Below, in pieces: positions 37,781-46,845 of a stretch of DNA of 64,000 nt. Numbering within the stretch: position 1 is the first letter of the stretch; each line of letters opens with the position of its first letter. The translations under genes and the position numbers were made by a program. The stretch is from Aquipluma nitroreducens (GTDB lineage: Bacteria; Bacteroidota; Bacteroidia; Bacteroidales; Prolixibacteraceae), in contig NZ_AP018694.1 of the NCBI RefSeq assembly GCF_009689585.1, forward strand, positions 2,743,001 through 2,807,000, read 5' to 3'. Below the pieces are notes generated by a model. The model was not told the origin of the DNA, ran no database searches, and was given only the letters and a program-made list of their open reading frames with translations.

Positions 37781-37822
37781 AAAGAAAGCGGCTGAATTCC
37801 ATGGAGTTCAGCCGCTTTCTTT
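37781..37822. terminator. Strong bidirectional terminator
   Basis: A perfect 16-bp stem (37781-37796 with 37807-37822, core GAAAGCGGCTGAA) has a 10-base loop and A/T runs on both sides. It serves the convergent PQQ-propeller and SPOR genes. Confidence 0.85.
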
Positions 37823-37842
37823 TTAACTTTTATATCAGTTTC

Positions 37843-38358
37843 TTATTTCTTAATCAGCAACCAACTGTCAGCATATTTTGGATATTGAGTCCTGATATTC
37901 TGAACACGACTTCTGGCAGCAGCTTCGTCATTGAACGAATCGACGCATAGGCGGTAGTAGCCAGTTTCGCTGTGAAGGATATACGGTTTAAATCCTTGTT
38001 GTATCAGCTCCTGTTTAAATTTTCCGGCATTCTCATTGCTACTAAAGCTTCCGACAATTACATTATATTTTTTATTGCCATATGTTGCCTGATCTTCTGA
38101 AGTCATTGTGAAACTTTCGCTGCGCATTGAAACTGGTTTTGCGGTTGATGTTCCAGTTGTTGCTTTATCGGCAGTTTCATACATGGTATCCGATACTGGA
38201 TTCTCACGAACCGTGCTTTTAGGTGCTGGTACTGAAAACACTTTGGTTTCTGCTGAAGTTTCTGTTTGCGGAGCCTGACTTTTTTTCGATGATTTGAACA
38301 CTTTACATCCGCTTGTAAGTAGGGCCAAGGTAAATGCAACTAAGATTATTCTTTTCAT
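37843..38358 (-). CDS. SPOR-domain lipoprotein
   Basis: This 171-residue protein has a lipoprotein signal with lipobox LTSGC at about residues 14-18, then a 75-residue linker rich in Ser, Thr and Pro. A C-terminal SPOR domain follows (about 95-171: KYNVIVGSFSSNENAGKFKQELIQQGFKPYILHSETGYYRLCVDSF). SPOR domains bind denuded peptidoglycan at division sites, so this is probably an outer-membrane lipoprotein tied to cell-wall turnover. It has a good promoter upstream and a shared strong terminator downstream. Confidence 0.87.
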   Translation of the reverse strand: MKRIILVAFTLALLTSGCKVFKSSKKSQAPQTETSAETKVFSVPAPKSTVRENPVSDTMYETADKATTGTSTAKPVSMRSESFTMTSEDQATYGNKKYNVIVGSFSSNENAGKFKQELIQQGFKPYILHSETGYYRLCVDSFNDEAAARSRVQNIRTQYPKYADSWLLIKK

Positions 38359-38383
38359 GGTATTATTGGATTAAAGTTGATTA

Positions 38384-38418
38384 CAAAATTACTAAAGATG
38401 AAACACAGATTTATCAAA
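38384..38418 (-). promoter_or_regulatory. Promoter of the SPOR lipoprotein gene
   Basis: On the minus strand a -33 TTTG (38415-38418) and a -7 TAATTTTG (38384-38391) are 23 bp apart, the most complete consensus match in the window. The ATG lies 25 bases downstream. Confidence 0.6.
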
Positions 38419-38522
38419 ACGATGTAAGTCAACGAATTATTTATTAACAACCATTTGTTAACGAATAGAACTAAACATCAATACGTCAACTGTGCCGGAA
38501 CTTAAAAGAAGCAAATACCCAA

Positions 38523-38768
38523 TTAAAAATTTAGCATCTTCTTTAGGAATCGTTGCCCTTTAACCGATCGGTAAAAACTGGCTTGCCTGATCGCCCGCAT
38601 CCGATTGTCATAGCTCTCCGAAAACATAAGTACCCACGGACCCTTCCCTTTTGTCGGAGCGATCTCATCGGCATTGTGCATTTCAAGAACTTTTTCAAGA
38701 TCTTCGAAATAGCCGTGATAAAATGTTCCGGACTCTTGTGAGTATATGACGTAAGAGAAATACTTCAT
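38523..38768 (-). CDS. GIY-YIG superfamily protein, probably catalytically degenerate
   Basis: This 81-residue protein aligns with the small UPF0213-like GIY-YIG proteins: MKYFSYVIYS (for YVYILYS), FYHGYFEDLEKVLEMHN (for YYIGYTxDLExRLxEHN) and TKGKGPWVLMFSESYDNRMRAI. Key catalytic positions are changed: the Arg of LExRLxxHN is Val, the YIG motif reads YHG, and the metal-binding Glu expected in the RxxEIKxxK helix is missing (RQASFYRSVKG). The fold should be kept but nuclease activity is doubtful. The gene stands alone. Bacteroidota genomes often hold several such small genes of unknown function. Confidence 0.72.
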   Translation of the reverse strand: MKYFSYVIYSQESGTFYHGYFEDLEKVLEMHNADEIAPTKGKGPWVLMFSESYDNRMRAIRQASFYRSVKGQRFLKKMLNF

Positions 38769-38919
38769 TCTAACTATTTATTGATTGAACTTAAAAACGT
38801 TTAACAGCCTTCAACTCTCGAAACAAGAGTCAATGCAAAATTAGAAAAAACGTGCTTGCTTTAACGCTTTACTGCTAATCAATTCTGGTATTCATAAAAT
38901 GAGAGATTTCGACAACCCT

Positions 38920-40467
38920 TTATACATGAACGAAATTCAACCATGAACTATTGTCCTGGTAATCTTCAATAAGTTTGGTCTGGTTCTGATGCTTAAAGCT
39001 GCTCATCAACGAAATAATTTCCTGATTAAGCATGGCTAATCCGTTTTCAATCAACTCACTACGGAATCCTTTTTCACCCAGATTGATGACCATTTCGAAC
39101 GAAACGATCCGACCCAGCACCTGACCCAATTCAACCATTTTTCGTTGTGGAAGATTGGTGTCCAACTCAAAATCAAGCATATCTTTGAGGAATAATGCCG
39201 ATTTCGAGGTTAAGTTAAAGCTTTTCAGAAACTGAAACAGATTGCTTTCCTTGGTCTTTTTCATCATTTTCACCAGACTTTCCGTAATCTGGGCATACAA
39301 AATGTCATTCGAACCTTCAAAAATTTGGAATGGCCGACTATCGGTGATTCCTCTTCCGGCGATATGGTTTAGTTTGTATGCCTGCGCTCCAACCAGCTGA
39401 GTGGCCGATTGGGCAGCCTCCTGCATCAGGTCAGTAACTACACTTTTTACTGAATTTGCTTCAAAACCATGCGGAGAAAGATCATTTTCGACTCCTGCTT
39501 TTTCACTGCTGTTGGCACACATTGCCGAACAAATGGTGTATGAGGCCTGTAGTTTGGACAAACGCTGCTGAACCTGATCATAGGTAAAAAGCGTTTTGCC
39601 TCCGATTTGCCTTTGATTAATATGCGCGATTGATTCGTCGAGTAACCGTTGGATAAAACCCATGGCCATTCCCGGGAATTGCATGCGGCTTCGGTGTAAC
39701 AGGTCAAGCATCATTTTCACACCAGTAGTTTCGGGTACTAGTTTCTGAAGTTTCGGAATCTCAACATCAATCCGGTTTCGTCCGTAAGGTATCTGGTACA
39801 ACCCTAAGTTTTCATAAAACTCCTCAACTACAATCTGTTGTTCGGGGCTGTTTACGTCGCAAATAAAGAAATCGATATCACGTTTCAAATCACCCGATTG
39901 ACTACGTTCGCGGGCTGTCAGCAGCCAATATTCGGCCCAACCGGTTAATCCTGCCCAATGCTTTTTCCCTTGGATATGGTATTTCCCATCCTTTTCGGTA
40001 AACGACGTTTGCATACTTAGGGCGTCGCTTCCAAAATCAGGTTCGGTAATCATTAACCCCCCCATATTTTGTTGTTTTAGGAAACGTTCAAAAATCGGAG
40101 CTTTTGCCTCTTGTTGCGCGTATTTTCCTACTGGTTGAAGGAAAAGAGCTGAATTTATACCAAATGTTAGTGAAAGAGCCAACGATTCGTAGGAAGCTGC
40201 AGCCAACAAAGCAATGTTTTCTTCCATGTGGCATCCACGACCACCAAATTCGGAAGGAATACCAACCGAAAGGGGATTTAAACTCATAATCTCGCGCATC
40301 ACGAATGGTGGCATTCCGCGCTTAACAGCCATCTGATCAACATCTGCACGAACATGAAATACAAGTTTCATTTTGGCTTTCAGATTATTCAGGAATGACT
40401 CGAATGGGATGTTCTTGTTGTTTTGTGCGAGTGTTGGCGCTTCAACAGTTAAAATTTGATGATTCAT
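38920..40467 (-). CDS. Acyl-CoA dehydrogenase family protein
   Basis: This 515-residue flavoprotein has the acyl-CoA dehydrogenase middle-domain motif MITEPDFGSDALSMQTSFTEKDGKYHIQGKKHWAG and the C-terminal FEGSNDILYAQ, where the Glu aligns with the catalytic base of medium-chain enzymes. A C-terminal extension of about 110 residues exceeds the usual 380-residue length and resembles the longer branch found in Bacteroidota. It should oxidise an acyl-CoA at the alpha-beta bond with FAD, passing electrons to an ETF; the chain type is unknown. No ETF or beta-oxidation genes are adjacent. Confidence 0.85.
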   Translation of the reverse strand: MNHQILTVEAPTLAQNNKNIPFESFLNNLKAKMKLVFHVRADVDQMAVKRGMPPFVMREIMSLNPLSVGIPSEFGGRGCHMEENIALLAAASYESLALSLTFGINSALFLQPVGKYAQQEAKAPIFERFLKQQNMGGLMITEPDFGSDALSMQTSFTEKDGKYHIQGKKHWAGLTGWAEYWLLTARERSQSGDLKRDIDFFICDVNSPEQQIVVEEFYENLGLYQIPYGRNRIDVEIPKLQKLVPETTGVKMMLDLLHRSRMQFPGMAMGFIQRLLDESIAHINQRQIGGKTLFTYDQVQQRLSKLQASYTICSAMCANSSEKAGVENDLSPHGFEANSVKSVVTDLMQEAAQSATQLVGAQAYKLNHIAGRGITDSRPFQIFEGSNDILYAQITESLVKMMKKTKESNLFQFLKSFNLTSKSALFLKDMLDFELDTNLPQRKMVELGQVLGRIVSFEMVINLGEKGFRSELIENGLAMLNQEIISLMSSFKHQNQTKLIEDYQDNSSWLNFVHV

Positions 40468-40834
40468 TAAATTTAGACGTATTTGTTATTTAAAATTATC
40501 ACGACAGCGTAGATAATAAACTGAAAATTTACAATCCGCAGAATAAGGATAACATCTAATTGGGATGAAAGTTCTATTTGGAATGGATCATTTAGGGAAA
40601 ATCAATAAAAATCAGGGCTTTGAATTAATTTTAATCGTTCGCAATTGTAATTTCTTTTGTGTTTTTTAAATGCATTTACCCGATCTTATTCGGCATCCAA
40701 AATCTCAAAATAACATCGAAACAGGAATTTTAGAGCTGCTTTTTGGATTTTAATCATCATTATGAAATTTTGGTTTCAGAAATGTTGTAATTTTAAAAAG
40801 TGAACCCATACATATATTTCAAAATCGAATAAAA
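40468..40834. other. Intergenic region without recognisable features
   Basis: This 367-base AT-rich gap separates divergent genes and must contain both promoters, but I find no good TAnnTTTG box, repeat, hairpin or small gene in it. Confidence 0.5.
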
Positions 40835-42175
40835 ATGAAGAAGAAATCGAAGAAATTTTTACCATACAGCATTGCATTGGTAGTAATTCTAGTTATTGTG
40901 TTGGTTGTTGGGAAAAAAGCTGGTTGGTTTGGAAAAGACTTTCAGATCAGCGTTTCCACGAAAACCGTTGAAAGCAAAACCATTACCGAATTAATTACTG
41001 CAAATGGAAAGGTTCAGCCTGAAACCGAGGTGAAGATTAGTCCCGATGTTTCCGGAGAAATTATAGAGATGAATATTCAGGAGGGAAATGAAGTAAAGAA
41101 GGGTCAGTTATTAATGGTTATTAAACCCGATATGTACATTCAGGCCTACAACAGGGCACAAGCCAGTTTGAGTTCGTCTCAGGCACGTCTGGCGCAGGCC
41201 GATGCACGTCAAATTGAAAGCGACATGGCCTTTAAACGTGCCAGCTCACTTTTTAAACAAGATGCCATTCCGGTATCTGATTTTGAGACCGCTCAAGCTT
41301 CGTTTAAAGTTGCCCAATCTGAAGTCAAAGCTGCCCAGTTTGCTGTGAGATCGGCCGAAGCTTCGGTTGCTGAAGCACAGGAACAATTGGTGAAGACCAA
41401 AATTTATGCACCTATGGATGGCACAGTAGCACGTCTGAATGTTGAAAAGGGCGAACGTGTAGTAGGAACCAATATGTATGCCGGCACCGAAACCATGGTT
41501 ATTGCCAACCTGCACCTGATGGAAGTAAAAGTTGATGTGAATGAAAATGATATTGTCAGGGTTAACTTAAACGACACAGCATTGGTTGAAGTTGACGCCT
41601 ATCTGGGGCGTAAGTTCAAAGGGTTGGTTACTGAAATTGCCAATTCAGCAAACACTACTGGTGGGTCAACCGATCAGGTTACCAATTTCAGTGTAAAAAT
41701 ACTTCTGCTCGAAGAATCGTATAAAGATTTGGTCGATTCTGTTGGAGGTAAAATATATCCTTTCCGCCCGGGAATGTCGGCCACTGTTGACATTCAAACC
41801 GAGACAAGAAAAAATGTAATTTCTGTTCCAATTCAGGCTGTAACTACCCGTTCGTTAAAGAACAATACCAAACCTGAGGATAAAAAGGATAATGTAGAGA
41901 AACCTGAGACTGAAAATGAAGCTGTTACAACTCAGGAGAAAAAAGCCCCGGAAGACGAAAAGGTTGAGGTTGTTTTTATTTACAAAGATGGGAAAGTAAA
42001 GAAACAAGCTGTGAAAACCGGGATTCAGGATAGTGAAAACATCGAAATTCTGGAAGGCCTGAAAGCTGGCGATGAAATTGTTGTCGCTCCGTTTAATGCA
42101 ATTAACAAATTGCTTAACGATAGCGCTGAAGTAAAGAAAGTAGACGAAAAAGAGTTGTTTAAAGCGAAAAAATAA
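40835..42175 (+). CDS. HlyD/MacA-type periplasmic adaptor protein, without adjacent transporter
   Basis: This 446-residue membrane-fusion protein has an N-terminal membrane anchor (IALVVILVIVLVVG), a lipoyl-like half (VQPETEVKISPDVSGEIIEMNIQEGNEVKKGQLLMVI), a coiled-coil hairpin (about residues 105-190), the second lipoyl half (VKTKIYAPMDGTVARLNVEKGERV) and beta-barrel domains. A charged low-complexity insert (about 345-385, rich in Lys, Glu, Asp) interrupts the membrane-proximal region. MacA-like adaptors bridge an inner-membrane ABC (MacB) or RND pump to TolC. No pump gene follows; the next gene is convergent, so the partner must be encoded elsewhere. Confidence 0.85.
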   Translation: MKKKSKKFLPYSIALVVILVIVLVVGKKAGWFGKDFQISVSTKTVESKTITELITANGKVQPETEVKISPDVSGEIIEMNIQEGNEVKKGQLLMVIKPDMYIQAYNRAQASLSSSQARLAQADARQIESDMAFKRASSLFKQDAIPVSDFETAQASFKVAQSEVKAAQFAVRSAEASVAEAQEQLVKTKIYAPMDGTVARLNVEKGERVVGTNMYAGTETMVIANLHLMEVKVDVNENDIVRVNLNDTALVEVDAYLGRKFKGLVTEIANSANTTGGSTDQVTNFSVKILLLEESYKDLVDSVGGKIYPFRPGMSATVDIQTETRKNVISVPIQAVTTRSLKNNTKPEDKKDNVEKPETENEAVTTQEKKAPEDEKVEVVFIYKDGKVKKQAVKTGIQDSENIEILEGLKAGDEIVVAPFNAINKLLNDSAEVKKVDEKELFKAKK

Positions 42176-42360
42176 GAGTTGTATTGATTGACAGTTGTTT
42201 GCTGTGAAACCAATCGGCAAAACCTAATCGGTCTTATACTTTTGACTGCTGCAATACTTAATTGGCAGGTTTTTTCCTTCATTACTTTTTTGATTTCGTT
42301 GCCGAACTATATACGGGATTGCACTTAATCTAAGATATATTCTATTTTCCGAATCCAACC

Positions 42361-44361
42361 CTAAGGCTTTAGGATATCAATTATGATTGTTCGGTTTAAA
42401 AAGTCAATTTTCTGAGTCTTTTTTTCAAAAGGGGCTATCGTTTGATCCAGACCAAAGTCAAAAACCTGAAATTCAACATCTCTTCTATTGGCTAGTAATA
42501 ACTCATGTTCTATGAGTCCCTGTATGTTGTTTTCACGGGCTAAAAATGATTTGAGTTGATTATTCCCCAAATTGGCACTTTCAGAATGGCCATGTATCAC
42601 TACCATTGCTCCTGAAGGAATTTCCGGCGTAACAACAGTTCTTAAATACTGGCTTAATGTTTTGACCGATTCCGAGTTGTTTAATTCATACAAAACGCTG
42701 AATCGCTTTATTTTATCGGTTATGAACACCGGCCATGCAGTAAGATAAGCTGTTGTATCTTTCCTCATAATCTGACCACTTTTTAATTGGCCAATCATGG
42801 AAATATCGAATTTGCCGGCAGGTTTACCTCCCAATAAATAGTTCTTTGGAATACTTACCGAGTCATTTGTGAACGGTCCAAAACTTCGCACTTTAGTTTT
42901 ATCTTCTGCAATTTTCAAAGACCACGAAGAGAATAACTGATCGGATCCTTTTGTTGTAAAACTAACTACTCCCTCTTTGTTAATTTCAGGTACATCATAT
43001 ATTTTTAAGGGCGACAACCTAGTATTATTCTGGCCAACCTGGAATTTTAAGGCCAATGCTTTTGATGTGGTTTGAACTAAAACCTGTCGATCGACTTGCC
43101 GGATGACAGCAAGTTCAAACTTATTAGCTGATTGTGTTTTATGTATTTTTAATTTTTTCTGACTTTTAATTGCAATTTTCGAAGCGCTTATCCCATAAAC
43201 CCGAACCAAAAACATTTTTACAGATTTAGCCATTTGTATGCCAGCTAAAACATCTTTTGATGAACCAACCAGTGTAATTTGAGTGGACAAATCTTTTGTC
43301 ATGTTGTCACCCAAAATGCTTAAAAAATTGTCTTCCTGAATCGCTTTTCGAAATGAAGGATTCTCAAGATTTTCGGGTATTCTTATTTCGTTCAGGTTGT
43401 TTTTGAAATTCTTGAGCTGATTTTTTCCTGATGTACTAAAGGGATCTTTTATCTCAGAAGATCTTAAATTGAAATACACATTATTCCTTTCTGAAAGTAG
43501 TTCGGAAACATTTTTTCCTGCTGCATCTTCTTTCGGTTCGGTAATTAAATATGATGCTTTCGGTTCAGTTGAAATAACAACAGGTAAAAAAATCTTCTCA
43601 GGCAATGCAGTTTTTATTCCGTGTCCAAACTTAAGTGCAATACCTGCCCGGAGAGTGGAAATATTCCATGATTCTGATGAAAGGATTTTCTGCCCAAAAT
43701 ATGGCTGTAAAGCAAAAAAAGGAGAAAGGATGACTTGAGATCTTTTGTTTTTAGCGGTAAGGAATAGATCATATCCGCCACCTATTTGCATGGATATAAC
43801 TGTCTTGTTTATGTCACTGAATTGTCCGGCTGAATAAGATGAGGAACCTTGTTCTGGATGATCCGGACTAATTCTCAGATCGTATTGGAAATTGTTATTA
43901 ATATTAATAGACAATCGCGGTCCGGAAAATAAATAAAAATTTGACCTAAAGAGATTTAGTCGAATGCTTGGTTCAATCGTAAAATATGTAAGATGAGTTG
44001 ATAAGTCTTCAGTGAAAATGCCGGTAGATATTACCTGATTGAATGAACCTTTTTTACTGTCATAACCCGCCTGAAGCATGAATCCAACTTTCGAATCTGA
44101 CGGATGATATTCAATGAGTGGTGCTGCATAAATACCAAGACCATTTCCATCAATAAAGGCTGACGGAGCAATTAAGGTTGAATTTAAATTCTGAATTGAT
44201 GATCCGTGGTATAAATTATAATTGGCTCCAGTTGCTGCTCCAAACCACCAGGCTGATCTGGTAAACTTTGTATCTTGTGCAACCAGATTTGATTGAAAAC
44301 CAACAAAAAATAGAACACCCCAAACGTATTTTTTTAGGAACTGATTGTTAAAATAATGCAT
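42361..44361 (-). CDS. Outer membrane beta-barrel protein with OmpA-like modules
   Basis: This protein of about 666 residues has a signal peptide (YVWGVLFFVGFQSNLVAQ), an N-terminal barrel-like half of alternating hydrophobic strands (WWFGAATGANYNLYHG, VGFMLQAGYDSKKGSF, IRLNLFRSNFYLFSGPRLS), and two regions that look like OmpA-type modules. One is around residues 330-410 (STQITLVGSSKDVLAGIQMAKSVKMFLVRVYGISASKI), the other at the C-terminus (SGAMVVIHGHSESANLGNNQLKSFL). Both lack the clean Asp/Arg peptidoglycan-binding pattern of OmpA. An in-frame ATG at 44400 would add 13 residues; the ATG at 44361 has AGGA just upstream and directly begins the signal peptide. Function is not known. Confidence 0.72.
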   Translation of the reverse strand: MHYFNNQFLKKYVWGVLFFVGFQSNLVAQDTKFTRSAWWFGAATGANYNLYHGSSIQNLNSTLIAPSAFIDGNGLGIYAAPLIEYHPSDSKVGFMLQAGYDSKKGSFNQVISTGIFTEDLSTHLTYFTIEPSIRLNLFRSNFYLFSGPRLSININNNFQYDLRISPDHPEQGSSSYSAGQFSDINKTVISMQIGGGYDLFLTAKNKRSQVILSPFFALQPYFGQKILSSESWNISTLRAGIALKFGHGIKTALPEKIFLPVVISTEPKASYLITEPKEDAAGKNVSELLSERNNVYFNLRSSEIKDPFSTSGKNQLKNFKNNLNEIRIPENLENPSFRKAIQEDNFLSILGDNMTKDLSTQITLVGSSKDVLAGIQMAKSVKMFLVRVYGISASKIAIKSQKKLKIHKTQSANKFELAVIRQVDRQVLVQTTSKALALKFQVGQNNTRLSPLKIYDVPEINKEGVVSFTTKGSDQLFSSWSLKIAEDKTKVRSFGPFTNDSVSIPKNYLLGGKPAGKFDISMIGQLKSGQIMRKDTTAYLTAWPVFITDKIKRFSVLYELNNSESVKTLSQYLRTVVTPEIPSGAMVVIHGHSESANLGNNQLKSFLARENNIQGLIEHELLLANRRDVEFQVFDFGLDQTIAPFEKKTQKIDFLNRTIIIDILKP

Positions 44362-44617
44362 TATTCCTAATCCTTGTTTCGAATTTGCATTAGTCATCAT
44401 AACAAAAATGATTTATGTCATTTAGTACTGGCAATTTATTTTAAACATCACTTTCGATGTTTTTGTTTTACCTGCAATTTCTATTAGAAATTGAGTTGAT
44501 TGTAAAAAATAGCAAAAAACTCAATAGTTAAAGCTAGTTCAAAAAGTTGAGGATACCTCCAGATGTCAACAGAATTTTTTAATTATCATTCTGTGGATAA
44601 AATATTTATGTTGGTTC

Positions 44618-45223
44618 TTATTTTTTTGCGACTATTCCGAAGAATAAGATATTCAACATTTCATCAACCGATTTCTGCAACTCCTCATCCGACAAATTTT
44701 TCAGGATTAATGGAACTTCAAAACCTTGAAGCAAGGTTACAATGGTTTTCGCTGTAAGTTCCGGGTTTTGTATGGTATAAACTTCCTTTTCAATACCTTC
44801 AAGCAATAACTCTTTGACCAAATTAATTTCAGCATCAAAGTGGTTTGTACGCAAACTGTTTACAAAATAAAGGTTGTCAAGTAAATCGTTCTTAATCGCT
44901 TCGTAATAATTCCCTACCTTTTGCAGTGTAAGCATCCGTACATAAATGTAAGTTTTTAACTTTTGCTGCGGATCGTCAATCGTTGAGATCTGATCATCAA
45001 TTGTTTTTGCCCTTATTTCAGCTTCGGCATCAATTACTGCCTTAAAAATATCGTCCTTACTTTTAAAATAGTAATATATCGTGCTTTTCCCTTTCCGTGC
45101 TTCCCTTGCAATGTCGTCCAAAGCCGTTTTTTTATAGCCAAAACGCACAAAAACCTGTCGCGCAGCCTGAACCAGCTGTTCGCGAACTTCGTCTCTTCCT
45201 GAATTTTGTGAATTACTTTCCAT
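44618..45223 (-). CDS. TetR family transcriptional regulator
   Basis: This 201-residue protein has an N-terminal TetR helix-turn-helix (AARQVFVRFGYKKTALDDIAREARKGKSTIYYYFKSKDDIFKAVI, about residues 20-63) and a C-terminal all-helical ligand domain. TetR proteins usually repress a neighbouring gene until they bind a small molecule. The divergent neighbour is a sulfatase gene and the downstream neighbour is an outer membrane protein gene; in this phylum such regulators often sit with HlyD/MacB pumps, and a HlyD adaptor gene lies 2.4 kb away. No clear operator palindrome was found in the 170-base divergent region. Confidence 0.9.
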   Translation of the reverse strand: MESNSQNSGRDEVREQLVQAARQVFVRFGYKKTALDDIAREARKGKSTIYYYFKSKDDIFKAVIDAEAEIRAKTIDDQISTIDDPQQKLKTYIYVRMLTLQKVGNYYEAIKNDLLDNLYFVNSLRTNHFDAEINLVKELLLEGIEKEVYTIQNPELTAKTIVTLLQGFEVPLILKNLSDEELQKSVDEMLNILFFGIVAKK

Positions 45224-45366
45224 CTCTTTCTCATTTTGAACTTAGGTTGCACTAAGATAGTTGTTGTTTTTTGATTATTCAAGGAACTGGACCGTATTGT
45301 CCGGTTGGTCGAAAAGCTTTGAATAAAGTTATTCTCCTGAATAGTTTAGCAATTGGATTTGATTCG

Positions 45367-45374
45367 TAAATTTG
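45367..45374 (+). promoter_or_regulatory. -7 box of the sulfatase gene
   Basis: TAAATTTG matches TAnnTTTG, 21 bases before the ATG at 45396. Confidence 0.45.
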
Positions 45375-45395
45375 GCTTACCAAAACACCAACTAA

Positions 45396-46832
45396 ATGAA
45401 ATCACAATTAATTGCCTTAACGGGACTCTCCTTATTTAATATATTCAACATTTCTGCCCAACCGAAACCCAATATCGTATATATCCTTGCTGATGATATG
45501 GGATATGGCGACTTGAGCTGTTACGGGCAAAAACATTTCAAAACACCAAACATTGACAAGCTGGCCAATCAGGGAATGCTCTTTACACAGCACTATGCCG
45601 GATGTGCTGTTTGTGCCCCATCGCGCTCGTCGTTAATGACTGGATTAACAACCGGTCACACACCAATCAGAGGCAATAAATCAATGAAGCCTGAAGGACA
45701 ATATCCACTTCCGGATCGGTCGTTCACTCTTGCTGAAATGTTGAAAGGTGCTGGATATACTACCGGCGCTTTTGGGAAATGGGGACTTGGACCAGTTGGG
45801 TCGGAAGGTGATCCGAACAAACAAGGATTTGACGAATTTTACGGATACAATTGTCAAAGCCTGGCGCACAACTATTATCCCGACCATTTGTGGGATAATC
45901 AAACTAAAATTATACTGGAAGGGAATTCCGGCGATCAATTTGGCGAATATGCCCCGACTTTGATACACCAGCGGGCGCTTCAATTCATTGAAAAGAATAA
46001 GGACAAGCCTTTCTTTCTGTTTTATCCTACAACCATTCCTCACGCTGAATTAGTTGCTCCGGAAGAAAACATGAAGGAGTTTAGGGGCAAGTTTTTACCT
46101 GAAAAGAGCTATAAAGGAGCCGAGTCCGGATCGGAAGGTTTCCGCAAAGGATCTTATGGAACCCAAATGGAAGTTCATGCAGCTTTTGCAGCTATGATTA
46201 CTTTACTCGATCAGCAAGTGGGCGAAATAGTTGCCAGGTTGAAAGAGCTTGGCCTCGACAAAAATACAATCATCGTATTTTCATCTGATAATGGTCCACA
46301 CATCGAGGGAGGTGCCGACCCTGAATATTTCGACAGCAACGGCCCTTTTAAAGGTTACAAGCGCGATTTGTACGAAGGTGGCATTCGCGAACCTATGATT
46401 ATTAGCTGGCAAGGAAAGATTGCCGCTGGCTCAAAAAGCGATCTTATTTCTGCTTTTTGGGATGTGATGCCAACCATCGCAGATATTGTCGGAATCAAAA
46501 CTCCGGACAAGATTGACGGAATATCATTTCTGCCAACGCTTTTGGGAAAATCAGGACAGAAAATTCACCAAAGTATGTATTGGGAATTTCACGAAAACAA
46601 TGGCCGCCAAGCCGTTCGCAAAGGCGATTGGAAGCTGGTTCGCTACAATGTCTCCATTCCTGAAAAAATCACCACCGAATTGTACAACCTGAAAACTGAT
46701 CAGGGAGAAGAACACAATGTTGCAGCAAAAAATCCGAAGATTGTGCAGGAATTGCTCCAAATTATGAAGAATTCAAGAACACCTTCGGATATTTTCAATT
46801 TTGGTTCTGAAAATGTTGTTTCAAAAGATTAG
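45396..46832 (+). CDS. Sulfatase (arylsulfatase A-like, S1 family)
   Basis: This 478-residue exported enzyme (signal peptide ending NIFNISAQ) has the formylglycine motif CAPSR with the modified Cys at residue 73, the metal-binding ILADDMGYGDL near the N-terminus, and FSSDNGPH in the middle, so the active site looks complete. It should hydrolyse sulfate esters, probably from a sulfated glycan, in the periplasm. Activity needs conversion of the Cys by a formylglycine-generating or anSME enzyme, which is not in this window. No SusCD pair or glycoside hydrolase adjoins it, so it is not in a typical polysaccharide utilisation locus. Confidence 0.92.
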   Translation: MKSQLIALTGLSLFNIFNISAQPKPNIVYILADDMGYGDLSCYGQKHFKTPNIDKLANQGMLFTQHYAGCAVCAPSRSSLMTGLTTGHTPIRGNKSMKPEGQYPLPDRSFTLAEMLKGAGYTTGAFGKWGLGPVGSEGDPNKQGFDEFYGYNCQSLAHNYYPDHLWDNQTKIILEGNSGDQFGEYAPTLIHQRALQFIEKNKDKPFFLFYPTTIPHAELVAPEENMKEFRGKFLPEKSYKGAESGSEGFRKGSYGTQMEVHAAFAAMITLLDQQVGEIVARLKELGLDKNTIIVFSSDNGPHIEGGADPEYFDSNGPFKGYKRDLYEGGIREPMIISWQGKIAAGSKSDLISAFWDVMPTIADIVGIKTPDKIDGISFLPTLLGKSGQKIHQSMYWEFHENNGRQAVRKGDWKLVRYNVSIPEKITTELYNLKTDQGEEHNVAAKNPKIVQELLQIMKNSRTPSDIFNFGSENVVSKD

Positions 46833-46845
46833 ATTGAACTCTATT

